64,000 nucleotides of DNA from Streptococcus suis (GTDB lineage Bacteria > Bacillota > Bacilli > Lactobacillales > Streptococcaceae): positions 40,844-104,843 of the forward strand of contig NZ_JAIMEP010000008.1 in NCBI RefSeq assembly GCF_019794555.1, read 5' to 3'. The notes below the pieces were generated by a model. The model saw only the letters and a program-made list of their open reading frames with translations, made no database searches and was not told where the DNA came from. The translations under genes and the position numbers were made by a program. Below are positions 27,962-36,762 of this stretch, in pieces (within the stretch, counting starts at the first letter, position 1; each line of letters opens with the position of its first letter).

Positions 27962-28336
27962 ATGGCTTGGAAATTTGATAATAACATCCCAATATACATC
28001 CAGATAAGTAATACCATAAAATTACAAATAGTAACAAACCAATTAAAATCAGGAGACAAACTTCCTACTGTCCGAGATTTAGCTGAGACTGCTGGTGTAA
28101 ACCCCAACACAGTCCAACGGGCCTTGTCTGACTTAGAAACAGAAGGATTCGTTTACTCCGTTAGAACCACTGGCAGATATGTGACAGATAACGACGAACT
28201 AATCCGGCGAACTCGTCTCCGATTAGCACAGAATGAATTAGATAATTTTGTTACAAATATGCTTGATTTAGGTTTCAAGCAAGACGAATTAGTTAAACAA
28301 CTAGATGATTTCTTGAAGGGAGTTTCTTATGAATAA
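27962..28336 (+). CDS. GntR family regulator, YtrA subfamily
   Basis: A 124-residue regulator with an N-terminal GntR winged helix: 'PIYIQISNTIKLQIVTNQLKSGDKLPTVRDLAETAGVNPNTVQRALSDLETEGFVYSVRTTGRYV'. A short ~45-residue C-terminal helical tail replaces a large effector domain, which defines the YtrA subgroup. Such regulators control the adjacent ABC exporter, and here the stop overlaps the ABC ATPase start by 8 bases. The ATG at 27962 is chosen by GAGAGG and conserved length; the long upstream extension is not real. Confidence 0.93.
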   Translation: MAWKFDNNIPIYIQISNTIKLQIVTNQLKSGDKLPTVRDLAETAGVNPNTVQRALSDLETEGFVYSVRTTGRYVTDNDELIRRTRLRLAQNELDNFVTNMLDLGFKQDELVKQLDDFLKGVSYE

Positions 28337-29054
28337 TGCGTTTACACTGGTCGAGTTACAACAAGTTTCCAAGTCATATGGAGGTGCTGTCGCACTGAAC
28401 AATGTTAACTTGAAATTACCAGCTGGAAAAATAATTGGCTTGTTAGGTCCAAATGGTTCAGGAAAAACAACCATGATTAAGATTATCAACGGCTTACTTC
28501 AACCTGAGTATGGTCAAGTTCTCATTAATGGTCGTACCCCCTCACCAGAAACAAAAGCTATCGTTTCCTATCTTCCAGATACAACCTATTTGGACGAACA
28601 AATGAAAGTAATTGAAGCTGTACATTTTTTTGCAGATTTTTACAAAGATTTTGATATGGAACGTGCCTGCACCCTCTTAGCGGAGTTGCAAATTGATTTG
28701 AATAGTCGAATGAAACATCTCTCAAAAGGGAACAAAGAAAAAGTTCAATTGATATTAGTTATGAGTCGACAAGCGCAATTGTATGTATTAGATGAACCAA
28801 TTGGCGGAGTTGATCCTGCAGCACGAGACTATATTCTTCGTACGATTGTGAATAATTATTCTCCAACAGCTTCCGTAATCATCTCTACCCATTTAATTGC
28901 TGATGTAGAACAAATATTAGATGAAGTTATTTTCCTACAGTACGGTAGTGTTATCCGACAAGGGAACGTAGATGATTTGAGAATTGAAACAGGAGAATCC
29001 ATTGATTCACTCTTCCGTCAAGATTTTAAAGCAGAACATGTAAGGGGATTGTAA
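28329..29054 (+). CDS. ABC transporter ATP-binding protein (YtrB-like)
   Basis: A 241-residue ABC ATPase with Walker A 'GLLGPNGSGKTTMI', Walker B 'LYVLDEPIGGVDP' and switch 'ISTHLI'. The signature loop is atypical: 'LSKGNKEKVQL' in place of LSGGQ, as in YtrB/EcsA-type exporters. It partners with the permease that starts at its stop codon (ATG/TAA overlap at 29054). It is likely regulated by the GntR protein and induced by envelope stress, antibiotics or a peptide; this is inferred from the family. Confidence 0.92.
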   Translation: MNNAFTLVELQQVSKSYGGAVALNNVNLKLPAGKIIGLLGPNGSGKTTMIKIINGLLQPEYGQVLINGRTPSPETKAIVSYLPDTTYLDEQMKVIEAVHFFADFYKDFDMERACTLLAELQIDLNSRMKHLSKGNKEKVQLILVMSRQAQLYVLDEPIGGVDPAARDYILRTIVNNYSPTASVIISTHLIADVEQILDEVIFLQYGSVIRQGNVDDLRIETGESIDSLFRQDFKAEHVRGL

Positions 29055-29836
29055 TGTTTAAAAAACTATTAAAATATGAATTCAAATCCGTTGGAAAATG
29101 GTATTTGGGAATCTACTTGGGAGTCATTATTCTTTCAGTCGTATTAGGTTTTTGGATACAGGCTTTGGTATTAAAATCAACTACATCTGCTGTGAATACT
29201 GCAAACGCAGAAATGTTCCTTTTCGGTACTTCATCAATGGTATTCGGTATTCTAATTGCAGCGCTCTTTCTATCAACTTTCGTTCTGGTCATCAACCGTT
29301 TTAGAAGCAATATATACGGAAGACAAGGATACTTAACCATGACCCTTCCTGTCAATAGTCACCAACTGATCCTTAGTAAACTAGTCGCCTCTTTAGTATG
29401 GTACTTCTTGGCAGGAATAACTGCTCTCCTAGCTATTGGAATAGTAATCAGTTTCGTACTGATGTCAACGAATGAATTATTAATTCCTGAACTGCAATAC
29501 GTGTTTCAGCAAGTTGATATCGGTGTATTCATCGCATATGCTCTTAGTACATTGATTGAGAGTATAAGGGGAATCCTACTTATCTACTTCTCTATTTCAG
29601 TTGGTCAACTATTTCGAGATCATCGATTACTATTTGCCATTTTAACTTACATCGGTATCAGTATTTTGTCAGGCTCAATCAGTATGTTCTATTATATCAA
29701 CCAAGGAGATGTATATGCAGAGACTATTAGCTCTTTATATCCAAATCCGTTCTTTGTATTATTAAATATTGTCTTGGCCTTTGGTTATTACTTTGGTACC
29801 CATTATATCATGACCAAGAAGTTGAACCTACAATAA
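29054..29836 (+). CDS. ABC transporter permease
   Basis: A 260-residue membrane protein with six hydrophobic helices, starting 'MFKKLLKYEFKSVGKW', a pattern common to permeases that pair with YtrB-like ATPases. It has a loop 'RFRSNIYGRQGYLTMTLPVN' like that of ABC-2 type lantibiotic/multidrug exporters. It is the last gene of the GntR-ABC operon, followed by a terminator. The substrate is unknown. Confidence 0.87.
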   Translation: MFKKLLKYEFKSVGKWYLGIYLGVIILSVVLGFWIQALVLKSTTSAVNTANAEMFLFGTSSMVFGILIAALFLSTFVLVINRFRSNIYGRQGYLTMTLPVNSHQLILSKLVASLVWYFLAGITALLAIGIVISFVLMSTNELLIPELQYVFQQVDIGVFIAYALSTLIESIRGILLIYFSISVGQLFRDHRLLFAILTYIGISILSGSISMFYYINQGDVYAETISSLYPNPFFVLLNIVLAFGYYFGTHYIMTKKLNLQ

Positions 29837-29837
29837 T

Positions 29838-29885
29838 AAAAAGCTCTTCCCATGTCACTCGGACGTGGTTTAGAGCTTTCTTTTT
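29838..29885. terminator. Bidirectional terminator
   Basis: AAAAGCTCT and AGAGCTTTC arms, with an inner stem around TCGGACG, have a T run on either strand. It separates the ABC operon and the convergent add gene. Confidence 0.8.
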
Positions 29886-29890
29886 ACAGG

Positions 29891-30937
29891 TTATTGTTGG
29901 TAGGCAAGCGAAAGAAAGCGTAACAATTTTTCCTTTTCTTTCTCGCTAGCAAAACTTGCATGAATGGCGTGACGATTAAATTGATAAAAATCTTCTTTAG
30001 TTGTACCGAAATGTTCGACAAACAGTTGGTACTCTTTATTTAAGTTTGTATTTGAAACGGTTCGATTATCGGTATTGATTGTGATTTTTGCTCCCGCCTC
30101 TATCAGTTGAGAATAAGGAAAGCTTGCTAGTGATGAGGCAGCTCCAGTTTGGAGGTTTGATGTTAGACACATTTCGACCGTTGCTCCACTATGAATAAGT
30201 TCCTGAATAACCTCCGGGTTCTTATAGAGGGCGGTTCCGTGTCCAATCCTCTTAATACCAAGTGCCAGAGCATGAGCAACATTGGTCACACAGCCACATT
30301 CACCAGCATGAAATGTGATAGGGTAGCCCAAGGATTGTGTAAATTGGATAAGCTCTTCTAAATCCTCCGTTGGATATTCTGCCTCATTTCCTGCAAAATC
30401 AAAACCAACTAAGCCTTTAGGGGCCAAATCTGCAATAGCTGAAAAGATTTCTTTAGTCTGACTTGGATTGGTTTGTTTTAATCCACAGACCAATAATTTA
30501 GCCACTATATGAAAATCTTTCTGAGCCCGCTCTAATCCTGCCAAAACTGCTTCTACGGCCTCTAGGACAGTGAGACCTCTATCAGTTGATAACTCGGGTG
30601 CAAAACGAATTTCAATATACAAAATATTATCCATTGCAGCTTGTTGCACAACATCGTACGTAGCTAATTCGAGAGCCTCAGAAGTTTGTAACAGTGGACG
30701 AATAACATCAAACTTTTTCAAATAGGTCATCAAACTATCCACCTTGCCATCAACACTAACTAGCTGACATAAATCACTATCTTCTTCTGGTAGAGAGAGA
30801 TTAGCTAATTGAGCAAGTTTTCGAATAAGTGAAAGCGACAATGAACCATCTAGATGACAATGCAACTCAACTTTTGCTAATTTCTGAACATTCAATAGTA
30901 TTTCCATCTCTTTCATGAGTATATTGTCACTTATCAT
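29891..30937 (-). CDS. add: Adenosine deaminase
   Basis: A 348-residue cytosolic zinc enzyme converting adenosine to inosine for purine salvage. The motifs are 'VELHCHLDGSLS' (two metal His), 'TFHAGECG' (His and catalytic Glu), 'RIGHGTAL' (catalytic His) and 'ITINTDNRTVSNT' (metal Asp; the second Asp of the usual TDDP pair reads Asn). The start is taken at 30937 because AAGGAAA lies 8 bases upstream; M8 and M11 are alternatives. Inosine made here could feed PunA/DeoD encoded further along. Confidence 0.93.
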   Translation of the reverse strand: MISDNILMKEMEILLNVQKLAKVELHCHLDGSLSLSLIRKLAQLANLSLPEEDSDLCQLVSVDGKVDSLMTYLKKFDVIRPLLQTSEALELATYDVVQQAAMDNILYIEIRFAPELSTDRGLTVLEAVEAVLAGLERAQKDFHIVAKLLVCGLKQTNPSQTKEIFSAIADLAPKGLVGFDFAGNEAEYPTEDLEELIQFTQSLGYPITFHAGECGCVTNVAHALALGIKRIGHGTALYKNPEVIQELIHSGATVEMCLTSNLQTGAASSLASFPYSQLIEAGAKITINTDNRTVSNTNLNKEYQLFVEHFGTTKEDFYQFNRHAIHASFASEKEKEKLLRFLSLAYQQ

Positions 30938-31006
30938 ACCACATTTTCCTTAAAAATCAAGTTGCATGTACCTTAAAGTGAACATTTTTGATGGAAAGAC
31001 TCGTTT

Positions 31007-31041
31007 AAAAAATAAAAAAGAACGATTTTAAATCGTTCTTG
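31007..31041 (-). terminator. Terminator after tRNA-Ser
   Basis: On the minus strand AAGAACGATTT and AAATCGTTCTT form a near-perfect stem, followed by TTTTATTTTTT. It ends the ssrA-tRNA transcript. Confidence 0.9.
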
Positions 31042-31046
31042 CAATA

Positions 31047-31134
31047 CGGAAGACATGGGATTCGAACCCACGCACGCTGTTACACGCCTACCGCGTTTCC
31101 AACACGGCCTCTTGAGCCTCTTGAGTAATCTTCC
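31047..31134 (-). tRNA. tRNA-Ser (anticodon GGA)
   Basis: An 88-nt class II tRNA. The acceptor GGAAGAT pairs with GTCTTCC, the anticodon stem CCGTG/CGCGG frames loop TTGGAAA with anticodon GGA, a long variable arm follows, and the T arm is GTGGGTTCGAATCCCAT. CCA is not encoded. It begins only five bases after the 3' end of tmRNA and shares its promoter. Confidence 0.96.
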
Positions 31135-31139
31135 ATATA

Positions 31140-31484
31140 TGGAGCTGGTGGGAGTCGAACCCACGTCCAAACACCTGCTAACTTATTCGTCTACAACCAT
31201 AGGTTATGTCTTACTTTAACTTGGACTTGATACATAACTCAAACCGAGTACAAGCGAGTCAGTAAATCTCTTTTGGAACAGCCTGACTCAATTCCAACGT
31301 AGCTTGTAAAATTAAGACCAATCAACAAACACAAGCAATTTGAGAATGGTCACGCAGGCAGGTTATTAAGCTGCTAATGCGTAAGAATTTGTATTTTTTG
31401 CAGTTATATTTAACTGGCATTTTTACATCTGCCGATGAGTTGCAGAACAAGCCTCATAATGCCTGTCGAATCCGTAACAACCCC
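31140..31484 (-). ncRNA. ssrA: Transfer-messenger RNA (tmRNA)
   Basis: A 345-nt RNA that rescues stalled ribosomes with SmpB. The 5' GGGGTTGTTACGG and 3' CAGCTCC ends form the tRNA-like acceptor, with T arm GTGGGTTCGACTCCCAC. The tag frame (31369-31401, stop TAA 31366-31368) encodes AKNTNSYALAA, a streptococcal-type degradation tag. CCA is not encoded. The tRNA-Ser follows after five bases. Confidence 0.97.
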
Positions 31485-31504
31485 GTGGGTTAGATACGAG
31501 AGTT

Positions 31505-31533
31505 ATTATATCAGATTCTTGAACGAATTGCAA
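31505..31533 (-). promoter_or_regulatory. ssrA promoter
   Basis: On the minus strand TTGCAA (31528-31533) and TATAAT (31505-31510) are 17 bp apart, placing the mRNA start about 15 nt before mature tmRNA. Confidence 0.85.
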
Positions 31534-31577
31534 AGAATATTTATTTATATTCCTGAATTTTAATTACAAAAGAAATA

Positions 31578-31592
31578 TGGTAGAATGAAATT
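31578..31592 (+). promoter_or_regulatory. Promoter giving a likely leaderless TVP38 mRNA
   Basis: TGGTAGAAT (TAGAAT at 31581-31586) is an extended -10 box six bases from the ATG at 31593, with no Shine-Dalgarno sequence between. Confidence 0.5.
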
Positions 31593-32186
31593 ATGTATAA
31601 ATTCTTTCAAAAAGCTATTCAAGTATTAAGTATATTTGTACTAATTGGAACAGCTATTTTCCTGTTTTGGCTTTACAAAATCGGAATATTAAATGATCAG
31701 AATGCATTATCCAATTTATTACAAAATCAAGGTGTCTATGGCAGCTTAACTTTCATAGGATTACAAATTATTCAAGTTGTTTTCCCTATCATTCCTGGTG
31801 GGGTAACAACTGTCGTTGGTTTCCTTGTCTTTAAATTTTGGTGGGGTTTCATCCTAAATTACATTGGAATAAATATTGGAAGTATTATTTTATTCTGGCT
31901 CGCTCGGAGATATGGTAAAAAATTCTGTCTCTTATTTATGAACGAAGAAACATTCGATAAATATGAAAAGAAAGTTGACAATAAGCGAGGTTATGAAATA
32001 TTCTTCGTTTTCTGTATGTTATTCCCTTTCACTCCAGCCGATATTGTTGTGATGATTTCTGGGCTGACAAGTATGAGCTATCGGAAGTTCATTTCGATTA
32101 TCCTAATCTGTCGACCATTTTCCATCATTGCATACAGCTATTTTTGGATCTACGGTAGCTACTGGCTACATCATTTTTTGAAATAA
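31593..32186 (+). CDS. TVP38/TMEM64 (VTT domain) membrane protein
   Basis: A 197-residue membrane protein with about five helices. The VTT/SNARE-associated core 'FPIIPGGVTTVVGFLVFKFWWGFILNYIGINIGSIILFWLARRYGKKF' contains the family re-entrant Pro/Gly motif, and 'FPFTPADIVVMISGLT' is the second one. Members are proposed lipid scramblases or polyprenyl-phosphate flippases. There is no ribosome-binding site; an extended -10 (TGGTAGAAT) ends six bases before the ATG, so the mRNA may be leaderless. A terminator follows. Confidence 0.87.
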   Translation: MYKFFQKAIQVLSIFVLIGTAIFLFWLYKIGILNDQNALSNLLQNQGVYGSLTFIGLQIIQVVFPIIPGGVTTVVGFLVFKFWWGFILNYIGINIGSIILFWLARRYGKKFCLLFMNEETFDKYEKKVDNKRGYEIFFVFCMLFPFTPADIVVMISGLTSMSYRKFISIILICRPFSIIAYSYFWIYGSYWLHHFLK

Positions 32187-32216
32187 AAAACTTGGTTCAA
32201 TCAACCAAGTTTTTTT
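32185..32216 (+). terminator. Terminator after the TVP38 gene
   Basis: CTTGGTT and AACCAAG arms with a short CAATC loop lie between an A run and seven T. Confidence 0.85.
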
Positions 32217-32245
32217 AGTATTTTGAAGAATTCTTTCTGCTTCTT

Positions 32246-32349
32246 ATACTCAATGAAAATCAAAAATAGCCTAGGAAACAAAGCCGATGATAGAACTGGA
32301 GTTCATCAAGGCAAGTTGACAACGGATAATTTTGATTTTCGAAGAGTAT
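32246..32349. repeat. MITE-like dispersed repeat, full copy (family B)
   Basis: A 104-bp element with imperfect terminal inverted repeats: ATACTC-N3-GAAAATCAAAA at the left, and the same motif inverted at the right, ending GAGTAT. No open frame of use is present. Its right end touches the stop codon of aguB. A solo end of the same family lies at 7443-7470. Related sequences are familiar from S. suis and pneumococcal intergenic regions. Confidence 0.75.
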
Positions 32350-33224
32350 TATTCCGAAATACGTCGATACATATGCGGTCTGCGGTCTCTATAGAGTCCC
32401 CAATCCAAACGTTCACGCGCTCCCTTATCCAAATCATACGTTGCAAGCAAGACAACTTCTTCATCACGTCCCGCCTTTGTTAAAAGTTCTCCTGTCCCAT
32501 CAGTCAAGAAAGAGGAACCATAGAAACACAAGCTGGAAGACTGTCCACCATTTTCGTCAGATGGCTGCACTTCTTCCAAGCCAATACGGTTAGCTGCAAT
32601 AACTGGCATGATATTGGCCGCAGCGTGTCCTTGCATGGTCCGTTGCCAATGACCTTGGCTATCTGTATCCAAAATCGGCTCTGAGCCGATAGCTGTTGGA
32701 TAAAAAAGCAATTCTGCCCCATTTAGAGCCAAACAGCGAGCAGTTTCTGGAAACCATTGGTCCCAACAGATGCCAATACCAATCTTGCCATAGCGAGTTT
32801 CCCAGACCTTAAACCCAGTATTTCCCGGTGTGAAGTAAAACTTCTCCTGATAATAATGGTCGTCAGGAATATGAGTCTTACGGTAAACTCCCAAAACACT
32901 ACCATCCGCATCAATGACCGCAATGGAATTGTAGAGGCTATTTCCATCTTTTTCATAGAAGGAAATAGGCAATACCACCTGTAATTCTTTGGCGATAGGA
33001 ATAAAGTGCTGAACAGCATCATTTTCCTCTACAGACTTGGCATAGTTATAATAATCATACTGGCGTTCTTGACAAAAATAAGGACGCTCAAAGAGTTCCG
33101 GCAGGAGAATAATCTGCGCTCCCTGACCAGCAGCCTGTCTGACCAAACGCTCTGCAGTCGCCAGATTTTCAGCTAAAACATGACTGCATTGCATTTGAAC
33201 AGCAGCAACAGTAACATTTCTCAT
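32349..33224 (-). CDS. aguB: N-carbamoylputrescine amidase
   Basis: A 291-residue nitrilase-superfamily enzyme hydrolysing N-carbamoylputrescine to putrescine, CO2 and ammonia in the cytoplasm. The catalytic triad is visible: Glu in 'IILLPELFERPYF', Lys in 'YRKTHIPDDHYYQEKFYFTPG', Cys in 'GIGICWDQWFPE'. The start MRNVTVAAVQ is chosen by AAAAGGA upstream. It is the last gene of the polyamine operon, following agmatine deiminase, its usual pathway partner. Its stop codon abuts a MITE-like repeat. Confidence 0.94.
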   Translation of the reverse strand: MRNVTVAAVQMQCSHVLAENLATAERLVRQAAGQGAQIILLPELFERPYFCQERQYDYYNYAKSVEENDAVQHFIPIAKELQVVLPISFYEKDGNSLYNSIAVIDADGSVLGVYRKTHIPDDHYYQEKFYFTPGNTGFKVWETRYGKIGIGICWDQWFPETARCLALNGAELLFYPTAIGSEPILDTDSQGHWQRTMQGHAAANIMPVIAANRIGLEEVQPSDENGGQSSSLCFYGSSFLTDGTGELLTKAGRDEEVVLLATYDLDKGARERLDWGLYRDRRPHMYRRISE

Positions 33225-33274
33225 TTTTTTGATCCTTTTCATAAATTCATGATGGGCAATTCAACGACGTCGAA

Positions 33275-34378
33275 TCAGAGACATTTAGCCCCATAAAATG
33301 GGATTTGCTGGGTGATACAGTGTATATTCCCACCTCCAAGTAGGATGTCGCGGGCTGGTATGCCGACGACTTTTCTGGTTGGAAAAAGCTGCGCTAGGAG
33401 ATGCAGTGCATGCGCGTCATGCTCATCTTCAAACTGGGGCACTAAAACCGCACCGTTGCTGACGTAAAAATTCACATAGGAAGCTGCCAAGCGTTCGCCA
33501 GCAGTCCGTTCTTCTTCCCCTTCTTCATAGATATAGCCTGGCAAATCCTCTTCTGTTACTAGAATAGGATGTTTTGGAATAGGCAGTTTGTGGACGGTCA
33601 ACTTTCTGCCCTTGGCATCCACTTGCTCTTCCAAGTAGTCCAAATCAGCCTTGGACATGGCATATTGGGGGTCCGACTCATCATCCGTCCAGGCTAAAAC
33701 TATCTCAGCTGGGCCGACAAAGGCCGCAACATTGTCCACGTGTTCATTGGTTTCATCATTGAAAATTCCGTATGGAAGCCAGAGAACCTTTTCAGCTCCG
33801 AGAGTATCTAGAAGCACTTGCTCAATCTGGTCCTTGGTCAGATGAGGATTGCGGCCTGGGCTCAGTAAACAGGATTCTGTCACCAAGATGGTTCCCTCAC
33901 CGTCGCTATGGATGGCTCCTCCTTCTAGGACAAAGGGATGGGCATCGTGGACTGGCAGACCGATGGCCTGACTAAAGCGACTAGCCACCTGATCATCTGC
34001 CTCATAATCCTGATAAAGACCATCATAGCTTCCGCCCCAAGCGTTAAAGGCCCAATCGACAGACAAAGCTCTGCCATTTTCATGAACCAAAACCGTCGGA
34101 CCTGTATCACGCGCCCAAGCGTCGTTGGTAGGGATGCCCAGGTAGGCAATGCCAGCCCCCAGCATGGATTGGGCCTCCTCACGGTGTGCCTCATCGACCA
34201 AGAGATAGACCTGCTCGCTTTCAGCAATGGTTTTAATGACCTGGCTGAAGGCTTTTTTTGCCCCCTGACCATCAAAGGGCCAGGATCCTGGCCGAGTCGG
34301 CCACACCATTAGGGTACCGTGATGGGGCTCATACTCAGCAGGCATGCGGTAGCCAGCTGCTTTTGGACTTTCTATCAT
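33275..34378 (-). CDS. aguA: Agmatine deiminase
   Basis: A 367-residue peptidyl-arginine-deiminase-fold enzyme turning agmatine into N-carbamoylputrescine. '[23 protein letters not shown]' is the substrate-entry block, '[12 protein letters not shown]' and '[14 protein letters not shown]' hold Asp/Glu/His, and '[15 protein letters not shown]' near the C-terminus holds the catalytic Cys. Length is typical. The start overlaps the nspC stop (ATGA). It acts between the arginine decarboxylase and AguB of the same operon. Confidence 0.96.
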   Translation of the reverse strand: MIESPKAAGYRMPAEYEPHHGTLMVWPTRPGSWPFDGQGAKKAFSQVIKTIAESEQVYLLVDEAHREEAQSMLGAGIAYLGIPTNDAWARDTGPTVLVHENGRALSVDWAFNAWGGSYDGLYQDYEADDQVASRFSQAIGLPVHDAHPFVLEGGAIHSDGEGTILVTESCLLSPGRNPHLTKDQIEQVLLDTLGAEKVLWLPYGIFNDETNEHVDNVAAFVGPAEIVLAWTDDESDPQYAMSKADLDYLEEQVDAKGRKLTVHKLPIPKHPILVTEEDLPGYIYEEGEEERTAGERLAASYVNFYVSNGAVLVPQFEDEHDAHALHLLAQLFPTRKVVGIPARDILLGGGNIHCITQQIPFYGAKCL

Positions 34379-35502
34379 GACAACCTCCCCTTGAAATCTT
34401 CATAGCCAAAGCTTTTGATAATCCGACAGTCGCCTGTCTGATCCATCAAAACCAAACTTGGCAGACCGATGCCATTGAAGGTATTATTTTTGACAAAGGA
34501 ATAGATGGCCATATCTTCAAAATAGAGTTTGTCACCAATCTCCACAGGCTTTTCAAAGGAATAATCGCCGATGATGTCGCCCGTCAGACAAGTATTGGAA
34601 GACAGTCTGTAAGTATAGTCCTTCTCCTCAGCTTCAAAGCCGTTTCGTAGTGGTGGGCGATAGGGCATTTCCAAGACATCTGGCATATGGCAAGTAGCCG
34701 ATGCATCTAACACAAGCGTCTCAATGCCATTTTCGACAATGTCTAAAACTTCTGTCACCAAATAGCCTGCATTGAGGGCAATGGCTTCACCAGGCTCAAT
34801 GTAGACTTCTAATCCATAGGTTTCCTGCATGTGCTGGATAGAGGAAATCAGCAAGTCCAGATCATAATCTTCTCTGGTCACATGATGGCCTCCGCCCATA
34901 TTGAGCCATTTAATACGGTGTAGATAGGGACCGAATTTGGCCTCAACAGCATCCAAGGTTTTTTTCAAATCATCCGAATTTTGCTCACAGAGGGTGTGAA
35001 AATGCAGGCCATTCACCAAGTCCAGCAGGTCTTCTGAAAACTGGTCAATACGAACACCGAAGCGAGAACCTGCTGCGCAGGGATCATAGAGGGCATGGTC
35101 ACCTTGGGTGGAGCACTCTGGATTAATCCGCAGGCCAACACTGACTCCAGCTGCTCGGCATTTGTCCACGTGCTTGCGGAGCTGGCGCTCTGAGTTAAAG
35201 ACGATATGGTCCACAATCTCCAAAATCTCCTCCAAATCCGCATCCTTGAAGGCTGGAGCAAAGACATGGACTTCGCCCCCAAACTCCTCACGACCCAGCT
35301 TAGCTTCATAGAGGCCTGATGCAGTTGTTCCAGCCAGATACTGACTGATCAGCGGGTAAGTGGCATACATGGAGAAAGCTTTTTGGGCCAAAAGGACCTT
35401 ACAGCCTGTGCGGTCTTGGACCGACTTAAGAATTTCTAGATTGTTTACCAGCTTTGCCTCGTCAATGACATAGGCTGGTGTTGGGACTTGTCCTATTCTC
35501 AT
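34375..35502 (-). CDS. nspC: Carboxynorspermidine / carboxyspermidine decarboxylase
   Basis: A 375-residue PLP enzyme of the alanine-racemase fold (type III). '[12 protein letters not shown]' carries the PLP Lys, '[13 protein letters not shown]' and '[11 protein letters not shown]' are cofactor blocks, and '[14 protein letters not shown]' and '[11 protein letters not shown]'-type substrate residues follow. It decarboxylates carboxyspermidine to spermidine. It begins immediately after the dehydrogenase gene stops (no gap) and overlaps aguA, so it is in the middle of the operon. Together these give a spermidine route that needs no AdoMet decarboxylase. Confidence 0.95.
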   Translation of the reverse strand: MRIGQVPTPAYVIDEAKLVNNLEILKSVQDRTGCKVLLAQKAFSMYATYPLISQYLAGTTASGLYEAKLGREEFGGEVHVFAPAFKDADLEEILEIVDHIVFNSERQLRKHVDKCRAAGVSVGLRINPECSTQGDHALYDPCAAGSRFGVRIDQFSEDLLDLVNGLHFHTLCEQNSDDLKKTLDAVEAKFGPYLHRIKWLNMGGGHHVTREDYDLDLLISSIQHMQETYGLEVYIEPGEAIALNAGYLVTEVLDIVENGIETLVLDASATCHMPDVLEMPYRPPLRNGFEAEEKDYTYRLSSNTCLTGDIIGDYSFEKPVEIGDKLYFEDMAIYSFVKNNTFNGIGLPSLVLMDQTGDCRIIKSFGYEDFKGRLS

Positions 35503-36762
35503 CTAGTCCACCAAAACTGGATTTTCTACTACCTGCCAAGGTAGACCATACTGGTTGAGCAGGTCCATAAATGGATCTGGATCCAATTCTTCCAAGTTAT
35601 AGACACCTGGTTTCTTCCAAGTCCCGTCCATAACCAGCTTGGTACCAATCATGGCTGGTACACCAGTTGTGTAAGAAATAGCCTGTGAACCGACTTCCTT
35701 ATAGCACTCTTGGTGGTCACATACGTTGTAGATGTAGATGGTCTTCTCCAGACCGTCTTTGACACCTGTGAAAATACAGCCGATGTTGGTTTTCCCAACA
35801 GTACGTGGACCAAGGCTGGCTGGATCAGGCAAGAGGGCTTTGAGGAATTGGATTGGCACCACCTCTTGACCGTTGAAATTGATTGGGTCTGTCCGCAAGA
35901 GACCAACATTTTCCAAGCATTTCATATGAGTCAAGTAGGATTGACCGAAAGTCATAAAGAAGCGAATCCGTTTCACACCTGGAATATTCTTAGCCAGCGA
36001 TTCGATTTCTTCGTGGTGGAGAAGATACATGTCTTTTTGACCCACTTCTGGGAAGTCATATTCTCGCTTGATAGACATGGCTTCCACTTCCACCCATTTG
36101 CCATTTTCCCAGTAGGAACCTGGGGCAGAAACCTCACGCAAGTTGATTTCAGGGTTGAAGTTGGTCGCAAATGGATAGCCATGATCCCCACCGTTACAGT
36201 CTAGGATGTCGATATAGTGGATTTCATCGAAATAATGCTTCAATGCGTAAGCAGAAAATACACTGGTCACCCCTGGATCAAATCCGGATCCCAAAAGCGC
36301 TGTCAGCCCTGCTTTTTCAAAACGCTCCTTATAAGCCCACTGCCATGAGTAATCAAAGTAGGCTGTAAATCCTTCTTCTTCACAACGTTTTTCGTAAATA
36401 GCACGCCATTCTGGATTTTCAGTATCCTCACTTTCATAATTGGCTGTATCAATGTAGTCCACACTAGTCGCCAAACAAGCGTCCATAATGGTCAAATCTT
36501 GGTATGGGAGGGCAACGTTTAAAACAGCTTTTGGCTGGTAGCTTTCAATCAAGGCAATCACTTCTTCTACCTTGTCCGCATCCACTTGGGCAGTTTCAAT
36601 TTTTACGGAAGTTTTTCCTTCTAAGGCAGCCTTCAAATCATCACACTTTGACTTGGTACGGCTGGCAATCATGACCTCCTTGAAAGTATCTTCTGCCTGA
36701 CACACTTTGCTGATGGCAACTTGGGCTACACCACCGCAACCAATGACTAATAAACGACTCAT
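35503..36762 (-). CDS. Carboxynorspermidine / carboxyspermidine dehydrogenase
   Basis: A 419-residue enzyme of the saccharopine-dehydrogenase family (often annotated lys9). The N-terminal Rossmann motif is 'LLVIGCGGVAQVAISKVCQ', with 'VLNVALPYQDLTIMDACLATSVDYIDTANYE' and 'LGSGFDPGVTSVFSAYALKHYF' typical of the family. It reduces the Schiff base of putrescine (or diaminopropane) and aspartate semialdehyde with NAD(P)H. Next to nspC, the likely product is carboxyspermidine because the operon makes putrescine. It overlaps the speE gene by four bases (ATGA). Confidence 0.94.
   Translation of the reverse strand: MSRLLVIGCGGVAQVAISKVCQAEDTFKEVMIASRTKSKCDDLKAALEGKTSVKIETAQVDADKVEEVIALIESYQPKAVLNVALPYQDLTIMDACLATSVDYIDTANYESEDTENPEWRAIYEKRCEEEGFTAYFDYSWQWAYKERFEKAGLTALLGSGFDPGVTSVFSAYALKHYFDEIHYIDILDCNGGDHGYPFATNFNPEINLREVSAPGSYWENGKWVEVEAMSIKREYDFPEVGQKDMYLLHHEEIESLAKNIPGVKRIRFFMTFGQSYLTHMKCLENVGLLRTDPINFNGQEVVPIQFLKALLPDPASLGPRTVGKTNIGCIFTGVKDGLEKTIYIYNVCDHQECYKEVGSQAISYTTGVPAMIGTKLVMDGTWKKPGVYNLEELDPDPFMDLLNQYGLPWQVVENPVLVD

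Noticed and set aside
30973..31170. Minus-strand open frame covering the tRNA-Ser region
   Set aside because: It is a frame running through tRNA and terminator sequence and has no coding features.
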